Shown here one piece after another: positions 5,730-9,790 of a stretch of DNA of 9,790 nucleotides. The notes under the pieces were generated by a model that searched no databases, was not told the origin of the DNA, and was given only the letters and a program-made list of their open reading frames with translations. How positions within the stretch are numbered: the first letter of the stretch is position 1; every line of letters starts with the position of its first letter. Where the stretch lies: positions 1-9,790 of the forward strand of contig CAAGEF010000191.1 in assembly GCA_900768805.1 (NCBI GenBank), in the 5' to 3' direction. A program made the translations under genes and the position numbers. Source of the stretch: Clostridia bacterium (GTDB lineage: Bacteria; Bacillota; Clostridia; TANB77; CAG-508).

Positions 5730-6075
5730 AGTAAATCTATAAGCCGGGTTCTGTCATGAATAGTCATTTATCTAGGATATATATTGCTATATATCTCAAG
5801 CCACTCAAATCGAGAAGATGACGAGCAGTCTTAGCCTTCTCTGCAAGGTGTTGCTCCAGGTAGGGTTTACACTGACGGAATATATCACTATACTCCCGGT
5901 GAGCTCTTACCTCACCTTTTCACCTTAACTATTTAAAAAATAGCTGTTATTTTCTGTTGCACTTTCCCTAGGGTTACCCCCGCTTGACGTTATCAAGTAC
6001 CATTGCTCTATGGAGCCCGGACTTTCCTCTCCTAACACTTTTCAGTGATTAGCAGCGACTATTCAATTTACTCAC
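5730..6075 (-). ncRNA. rnpB: RNase P RNA, bacterial class A
   Basis: Catalytic RNA that removes the 5' leader from pre-tRNAs, working with the RnpA protein. The 5' conserved core GAGGAAAGTCCGGGCTCC lies at 6012-6029 and the 3' core ACAGAACCCGGCTTATAG at 5737-5754; these are the halves of the conserved P4 region. The ends pair to form P1 (AGTAAAT at 6066-6072 with ATTTACT at 5730-5736). The central GAGGTAAGAGCTCACCG-type element of class A RNAs is also present. The length of about 345 nt fits a compact class A molecule, as in Clostridia, rather than the B type of Bacillus. It has its own promoter (6083-6111) and terminator (5702-5725). The 5' end is set from the promoter and may be off by a few bases. 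Confidence 0.97.
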
Positions 6076-6082
6076 TTTTACT

Positions 6083-6111
6083 ATTTTACTATTTTATTTT
6101 GCTTTAGTCAA
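6083..6111 (-). promoter_or_regulatory. rnpB promoter
   Basis: Minus-strand -35 TTGACT (6106-6111), 17-nt spacer, -10 TAAAAT (6083-6088). The start at about 6075 is just ahead of the P1 helix of the RNase P RNA. Confidence 0.85.
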
Positions 6112-6150
6112 TAGGATAAACGCTTGAATAATAATGTACTTTATACCATG

Positions 6151-6183
6151 AAAATCCAGCCTATTAAATTATAAGCTGGATTT
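6151..6183 (-). terminator. Terminator of the 6189-6662 gene
   Basis: 9-bp stem AAATCCAGC/GCTGGATTT (6152-6160 with 6175-6183) around an AT-rich 14-nt loop. On the minus strand it ends in TTTTC. It starts 6 nt past the stop codon. Confidence 0.75.
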
Positions 6184-6188
6184 CAATC

Positions 6189-6662
6189 TTAGTATTTTTT
6201 ATAGTCTGCCAAAGCAGAAAATTCTCTGGCATAAACTGCACCAAATTCTTTTTTCATAATATCAATACATTCTCTTTTCGAATTTGAATTTTTAGAAGCA
6301 GTTTTTAATTGATAAATCATATTTTCACTGTCAAAGAAAAATTTGCTATTAGCAAGCTCGATACTGTAAAGTCTGTTATCGTTTTCGAACCTTTTGCAAA
6401 AATCCTCGATAATAATTTCTGCTAAAGCTCTACCAGAATAACTTCTTAATTCATATAAGAGCTCCATAATTGCAAACTCATGTGGATTTTCGTCTGGCTG
6501 GTTTTTTAGCTCTTTGAACTTCATAGAAAACCAAAAAGTTCTTGATGTTATTGTTTTTGGGATACTTTTTATCCTATTATAATCCCGACTCCAAAATAAT
6601 CTTATATCCCTACCAAATAAGCATTCCTCTGGAAAAATTAAATTCTGAAATTCAGTTTCCAT
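6189..6662 (-). CDS. Unrecognised soluble protein of 157 residues
   Basis: I start it at the ATG at 6660-6662 because AAGGAG lies 7 nt upstream; a GTG six codons earlier overlaps that ribosome binding site. The protein has no signal peptide or membrane helix. Visible features are an aromatic, basic N-terminal part (RDIRLFWSRDYNRI, 18-31; RTFWFSMKFKELK, 41-53), a probable helix HEFAIMELLYELRSYSGRALAEIIIEDFC (61-89), and a C-terminal helical part ending ALADYKKY. I recognise no family. By eye its base composition looks less AT-rich than that of the adjacent PBP gene. It has its own promoter and terminator, with a leader of about 89 nt containing an orphan Shine-Dalgarno and a palindrome. Confidence 0.7.
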   Translation of the reverse strand: METEFQNLIFPEECLFGRDIRLFWSRDYNRIKSIPKTITSRTFWFSMKFKELKNQPDENPHEFAIMELLYELRSYSGRALAEIIIEDFCKRFENDNRLYSIELANSKFFFDSENMIYQLKTASKNSNSKRECIDIMKKEFGAVYAREFSALADYKKY

Positions 6663-6711
6663 ATGATCTCTCCTTTGCACTATTTTATTATAAAACGACT
6701 TGCGATTGATG

Positions 6712-6735
6712 TAAAAACTCTAATTAGAGTTTTTA
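6712..6735 (-). terminator. 24-bp perfect palindrome in the leader: PBP terminator or leader attenuator
   Basis: A perfect palindrome centred in AATT, with half-site TAAAAACTCTAA. On the minus strand it folds as AAAAACTCT-AATT-AGAGTTTTT and ends in TTTTTAC, so it can act as a terminator. It lies downstream of both the PBP stop codon (6804) and the promoter at 6758-6786, and upstream of the 6662 start. It may end PBP transcripts, attenuate the downstream gene, or be a protein operator. Confidence 0.55.
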
Positions 6736-6742
6736 AAAATAA

Positions 6743-6749
6743 CCTCCTT
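6743..6749 (-). promoter_or_regulatory. Orphan Shine-Dalgarno in the leader of the 6189-6662 gene
   Basis: AAGGAGG stands about 2 nt after the predicted transcript start, but no ATG, GTG or TTG lies within usable distance; the palindrome at 6712-6735 follows instead. It is a perfect ribosome binding sequence with no reading frame, so it may serve as a standby or decoy site, or simply reflect chance. Confidence 0.35.
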
Positions 6750-6757
6750 ATTTTACA

Positions 6758-6786
6758 ATTCTAACACCGCATATAATTTATGTCAA
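6758..6786 (-). promoter_or_regulatory. Promoter of the 6189-6662 gene
   Basis: Minus-strand -35 TTGACA (6781-6786), 17-nt spacer, -10 TAGAAT (6758-6763). It sits directly behind the stop codon of the PBP gene. The start would be near 6751. Confidence 0.85.
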
Positions 6787-6803
6787 CAGAAAAATTATAA
6801 AAT

Positions 6804-8891
6804 TTAATGTCCATTTTTATTATGCTCTGTACAATTTTCTGGAATATTCTCATTTATAAAATATTCTGTATATGTGTTTTTGCAGTTAAATGTTGCCAAT
6901 TTTCCAGTTTCGCTACATACTGCTAAAGCAGAAACTCCATTTGGAATTTCAAATTTTGATGGTGCTAAATTTGTATGTAATTTTTTCATTAAGCTAGACC
7001 ATATAACTCCTGCTGGATTATTTCCATTATAATTTATTGTTTCATTTAAATCATATCCATACCATACAACAGCAGTATAATAGTTCGTAAATCCACACAA
7101 CCATCTATCATAATTTTCATTTGTTGTTCCAGTTTTTGCTGCTACATCTATATTTTCAATATTACAATATCTTGCAGTTCCATATTTTCCTATAACTGGT
7201 TGTTTTAATAAATCCTTTAAAATAAAAGCTACATCTTTTGAAAATACTTTCCTTTTTTTCTGATTTGAACTAATGATTTTTTTATTATTTTTATCTTCAA
7301 TTTTTGAATAAAATGTAGGATCTATATAAACCCCATTATTAGCAATTGTAGAATAAGCTCCAAGCATTTCAAGTGGACTTATTCCTTTATCTAATCCACC
7401 TAATGCTAAATTCAAATTATCATCAACCTCTGTTAATGTAGTTATACCCATTTTTCTCATAAATTCTATAGAAGCTTTTGGCGTAAGCTGTTCCATTATT
7501 TTAACAAAAGGAATATTTTGTGAGGATTCTACAGCTCTTCTAACATTTATTTTACCTTGATATCCATTATAATCTGTTGGTTTATATCCATCTTTTCCAT
7601 CATCAAAAGTAGTTTCTTCATCTTCATATATTGTTGATGGAGTTATTATATTTTTAACCAGAGCTGGTGCTAATACTGATATTGGCTTTCCAGCAGAACC
7701 AGTTTGTCTTGTGGTTTGAGTCGCTCTATTTAATCCTCTAGCTGTAGTTTTTTCTCCTAATCCACCTACACAACCTAATACTTGACCTGTTTCATGATCC
7801 ATAACAATAACTGCAGCTTGAGTTGTTTCACCTTTATTTTTTTGTGATTGTAAAATATATTTTTTATTTGAACATTCACTTTCTATACTTTTTTGTATTT
7901 CAGAATTCTGAGTGCTATATATTTTAAATCCAGACATATATATATAATTTTTTGCAAAACTTTCTGATATATTTTTATTTTTAGAAATATCTTCTATAAG
8001 TTCATTTATTAAAGCATCTGTGTGATATGAATAAACACCATCACCTTGAGCTATGATTTCTCCTTTTTGGAATTTAATTCCATTATCAACTTCTGAAACT
8101 GCTTGATTATACTGTTCTTCTTGAATATATCCTTGATTTTTCATTTCTGATAAAACTGTTTTTGTTCTCTTTTTTATTTTTTCTGAATTATCTATTCCTT
8201 CTCTAAAAGGATTATATGAATTTGGAGAATGATTTAATCCAGCTAAATACGCACACTCTGCTAAGGTCATTTCAGATAAATCTTTGTTAAAATAATATTT
8301 AGCACCTAACTTTACACCATAAACATTTGGACCGACATATATAATATTCAAATATGCTTCTAATATTTCATCTTTTCCCATAAAAGTTTCGGTTTGCCAA
8401 GCTCTACACCATTCTTGAACTTTTCTGAAAGCACTACTTTCATTATCTCCTGAAACATTTTTTACGAATTGCTGAGTTATAGAGCTTCCTCCAAAAGAAG
8501 CATTACCTAAATTTTTTACATAATTTAAAATAGCCCCACCAGTTCTTCTTATATCAACTCCGTGGTGAGAATAATATCTTTTATCTTCTATTGCTATATA
8601 AGCATTTTTCAAATTTTCTGGAATTTTATCTATAGTTGTTTTTTCTTGTTTTCTTTCACTACCAAGAACAGCTATAGTTTCACCATTTGTATCTACAACT
8701 ATAGAATTTTCATAATTTATTATGTTTAGAATTAGATGTTTGAGTTTTAGTGTTTCATATACAAATATTGATATTAAAACTATTATTATAAGTAATATTG
8801 TTACCCAAAATTTTTTATAAATTTTTTTCTCTTTAATTTCTTCTTTTTGTTTTTTCATTTTAATTTTGGAATTTTTAACTTTTTCTTTCAA
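6804..8891 (-). CDS. Class A penicillin-binding protein (bifunctional peptidoglycan glycosyltransferase/transpeptidase, PBP1A family)
   Basis: A 695-residue protein that polymerises lipid II into glycan strands and cross-links the stem peptides outside the membrane. The N-terminus has a basic tail and one anchor helix (about 28-46). The GT51 domain has IEDKRYYSHHG (101-111, catalytic Glu102), GGSSITQQFVKN (134-145), RKVQEW with second Glu160, and KDEILEAYLN (173-182). The transpeptidase domain has SAGK (399-402, nucleophile Ser399), SQN (457-459) and KTGTT (586-590). All motifs are intact. The C-terminus lacks a long extra domain, ending about 105 residues after KTG. The start is a TTG (8889-8891) with AAAGGG about 11 nt upstream; the next in-frame ATG (codon 12) has no ribosome binding site. 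Monocistronic from the promoter at 8924-8953. It could be named pbpA/ponA/mrcA, but which paralogue cannot be decided from the sequence. Confidence 0.96.
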   Translation of the reverse strand: MKEKVKNSKIKMKKQKEEIKEKKIYKKFWVTILLIIIVLISIFVYETLKLKHLILNIINYENSIVVDTNGETIAVLGSERKQEKTTIDKIPENLKNAYIAIEDKRYYSHHGVDIRRTGGAILNYVKNLGNASFGGSSITQQFVKNVSGDNESSAFRKVQEWCRAWQTETFMGKDEILEAYLNIIYVGPNVYGVKLGAKYYFNKDLSEMTLAECAYLAGLNHSPNSYNPFREGIDNSEKIKKRTKTVLSEMKNQGYIQEEQYNQAVSEVDNGIKFQKGEIIAQGDGVYSYHTDALINELIEDISKNKNISESFAKNYIYMSGFKIYSTQNSEIQKSIESECSNKKYILQSQKNKGETTQAAVIVMDHETGQVLGCVGGLGEKTTARGLNRATQTTRQTGSAGKPISVLAPALVKNIITPSTIYEDEETTFDDGKDGYKPTDYNGYQGKINVRRAVESSQNIPFVKIMEQLTPKASIEFMRKMGITTLTEVDDNLNLALGGLDKGISPLEMLGAYSTIANNGVYIDPTFYSKIEDKNNKKIISSNQKKRKVFSKDVAFILKDLLKQPVIGKYGTARYCNIENIDVAAKTGTTNENYDRWLCGFTNYYTAVVWYGYDLNETINYNGNNPAGVIWSSLMKKLHTNLAPSKFEIPNGVSALAVCSETGKLATFNCKNTYTEYFINENIPENCTEHNKNGH

Positions 8892-8923
8892 TAATAAAAC
8901 ATCCCTTTCTCTTTAGTGGCTTC

Positions 8924-8953
8924 ATTATATCATATCAAAAACTTGCTTATCAA
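8924..8953 (-). promoter_or_regulatory. Promoter of the class A PBP gene
   Basis: Minus-strand -35 TTGATA (8948-8953), 18-nt spacer, -10 TATAAT (8924-8929) with an extended TG motif (TGATATAAT). The start near 8917 leaves a leader of about 26 nt. Confidence 0.8.
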
Positions 8954-8996
8954 TACTAAAAAACAAGAATTGCTCTAAAATATAATACTTAAAACT

Positions 8997-9028
8997 GAAA
9001 ATAACTGGTATTTCTACCAGTTATTTTC
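8997..9028 (-). terminator. Terminator overlapping the end of the 9014-9361 gene
   Basis: 14-bp stem GAAAATAACTGGTA/TACCAGTTATTTTC with a 4-nt loop, ending in TTTTCAGTTTT on the minus strand. The stop codon (9014-9016) and the last four codons lie within it. Confidence 0.85.
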
Positions 9029-9361
9029 CTCAAAAAAAGCGTCATACTTAGGCTGAAGTTCCTTAACCAAAGTTAAGAATTCATCCAAATACCTTGTTGA
9101 AATTATCTTATCCCTACTACAATTTACAGCAATAAGATATACATAACGTACAAACATTGTCTCATCTCTGTGAAGAGCATTATACAAATGCTCAATCCGT
9201 GGTCCCAAAAGACCCGTTTTGTCTATTATGTATAAAAATTTCTCTCCATAAGCATTTTTCTGACTTAGTCTAATTAGTAAGCTTTTTGCTACAGCATTAC
9301 CATAAGACAACTTTTTAGCCAATTCTATTGGACTCATTTTCCGCATTCCATATACGCTCAT
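9014..9361 (-). CDS. Small unrecognised soluble protein of 115 residues
   Basis: I start it at the ATG at 9359-9361 because AAGGAG is 6 nt upstream; a longer frame to 9406 has no ribosome binding site and begins almost at the predicted transcript start. The protein (MSVYGMRKMSPIELAKKL...) looks all-helical, with segments at about 10-34, 38-48, 54-63, 68-80 and 87-102. It ends in an acidic/aromatic tail (FFEENNW). No signal peptide, membrane helix or catalytic motif is visible and I recognise no family. Its own promoter and terminator make it monocistronic. The 48-nt leader can form two small hairpins (TTTGAA/TTCAAA and CCC-GATT-GGG), the second next to the Shine-Dalgarno. Codon use looks less AT-biased than in the PBP gene. 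Confidence 0.7.
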   Translation of the reverse strand: MSVYGMRKMSPIELAKKLSYGNAVAKSLLIRLSQKNAYGEKFLYIIDKTGLLGPRIEHLYNALHRDETMFVRYVYLIAVNCSRDKIISTRYLDEFLTLVKELQPKYDAFFEENNW

Positions 9362-9415
9362 TTTTGTCTCCTTCCTCCCAATCGGGATTTTGAATCGTAA
9401 TTTCAAATATTAATT

Positions 9416-9444
9416 ATTATATCACATTATGTTAAGCTGTGCAA
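9416..9444 (-). promoter_or_regulatory. Promoter of the 9014-9361 gene
   Basis: Minus-strand -35 TTGCAC (9439-9444), 17-nt spacer, -10 TATAAT (9416-9421). The start would be near 9409. It is divergent from the tRNA promoter at 9481-9509, with about 36 bp between the two -35 boxes. Confidence 0.8.
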
Positions 9445-9480
9445 GAAAAATAAAATATCTTATAATTTTATAAAACATAC

Positions 9481-9509
9481 TTGAATATTAAACTTCTTAA
9501 TAGTAAAAT
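9481..9509 (+). promoter_or_regulatory. tRNA-Thr promoter
   Basis: Plus-strand -35 TTGAAT (9481-9486), 17-nt spacer, -10 TAAAAT (9504-9509). The start would be near 9516, just ahead of the tRNA at 9520. Confidence 0.75.
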
Positions 9510-9519
9510 ATATTTATAC

Positions 9520-9595
9520 GCTTCTATAGCTCAGTTGGTAGAGCAACAGATTCGTAACCTGTAGGTCGCCAGTTCGATTCTGGCTAGAAGCTCCA
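9520..9595 (+). tRNA. tRNA-Thr (anticodon CGT)
   Basis: A complete 76-nt cloverleaf reading ACG codons. It has a perfect 7-bp acceptor stem (GCTTCTA/TAGAAGC), D-arm GCTC-AGTTGGTA-GAGC, anticodon loop TTCGTAA with anticodon CGT, variable loop AGGTC, T-arm GCCAG-TTCGATT-CTGGC, discriminator T, and an encoded CCA. The base pair closing the anticodon loop (31-39) is an A-C mismatch. It stands alone, not in a tRNA cluster. Confidence 0.96.
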
Positions 9596-9745
9596 TAATG
9601 CGTTTTCGTCGAACCACTTGAAAGTATTACAACAAGTGAGTTTTAAGAAAACAAAAAAGTGAATATCATTTCACAATATATAAGTCGATTTAGTCGGCTT
9701 ATTTTTTGCTTTTTGGAAATAAAAGTAAATAATAGACTCAAAATA
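9596..9745 (+). other. tRNA trailer and spacer without genes
   Basis: No coding frame is visible. The stretch holds nested pairings GTTTTC/GAAAAC (9602-9607 with 9647-9652) and CACTTG/CAAGTG (9615-9620 with 9633-9638), a weak minus-strand hairpin with a following T-run (9659-9674), and the plus-strand terminator at 9680-9707. The trailer between the CCA end and the terminator is about 85 nt. Confidence 0.5.
9680..9707 (+). terminator. Terminator of the tRNA-Thr transcript
   Basis: 9-bp stem ATAAGTCGA/TCGGCTTAT with one G-T pair and a 5-nt loop, followed by TTTTTTGC on the plus strand. Confidence 0.85.
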
Positions 9746-9774
9746 TTGAAAAAAGTAGATTTTCGCGATATAAT
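9746..9774 (+). promoter_or_regulatory. Strong promoter reading off the right edge
   Basis: Plus-strand -35 TTGAAA (9746-9751), 17-nt spacer, consensus -10 TATAAT (9769-9774). The start would be near 9781, only about 10 nt before the end of the window, so its gene is not visible. Confidence 0.85.
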
Positions 9775-9790
9775 GAGTTAATAATGAAGA

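Noticed and set aside
9659..9674. Minus-strand hairpin GTGAA/TTCAC followed by T6
   Set aside because: Only 5 bp, and no minus-strand gene ends here within the window; too weak to call a terminator.
1..9790. CRISPR array, insertion sequence, prophage or known riboswitch
   Set aside because: No regularly spaced direct repeats, transposase or phage motifs, and no leader matching a riboswitch consensus that I can recognise.

Overview
The window looks like chromosomal DNA from an AT-rich Gram-positive bacterium of the Bacillota, most likely class Clostridia. The reasons are the strongly A/T-biased codons and spacers, strong AGGAGG-type ribosome binding sites, textbook TTGACA/TATAAT promoters, many U-tailed hairpin terminators, and an A-type RNase P RNA. 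No transposase, integrase, phage structural gene or CRISPR array was seen. Nearly everything lies on the minus strand; only a tRNA gene and a promoter at the right edge are on the plus strand.

From left to right: (1) 1-120 holds a strong minus-strand promoter that fires into a 12-bp hairpin and then out of the window. (2) 213-3039 is a three-gene minus-strand operon with its own promoter at 3096-3124. It encodes a membrane-anchored extracytoplasmic metallo-beta-lactamase-fold hydrolase, then two polytopic membrane proteins that overlap by 7 nt and may be two halves of one glycosyltransferase-like (DUF6077-type) protein. (3) 3159-4887 is a second unit: a promoter, a structured leader of about 147 nt, an unrecognised gene with a hexapeptide repeat, an intrinsic terminator, and then a gene with a sigma-70 region-4-like C-terminus. 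That last gene has no visible promoter of its own and seems to depend on read-through. (4) 4932-5567 is a monocistronic two-helix membrane protein. (5) 5730-6075 is rnpB, with promoter and terminator. (6) 6189-6662 is an unrecognised gene behind a leader with an orphan Shine-Dalgarno sequence and a 24-bp palindrome. (7) 6804-8891 is a class A penicillin-binding protein with all expected catalytic motifs. (8) 9014-9361 is a small unrecognised gene with its own promoter and terminator. (9) 9520-9595 is tRNA-Thr(CGT) on the plus strand with promoter and terminator. (10) 9746-9774 is a consensus plus-strand promoter that reads off the right edge.

The housekeeping genes (rnpB, tRNA-Thr, the class A PBP) are interspersed with short, independently transcribed genes of unknown function, each with a well-formed promoter and terminator. 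No single coherent new system is visible. The items most worth checking are the split membrane gene, the sigma-region-4-like protein behind an intercistronic terminator, and the leaders with Shine-Dalgarno sequences that have no obvious reading frame. All promoter, terminator and leader calls come from reading the sequence by eye. Family calls come from motifs, not from database searches.
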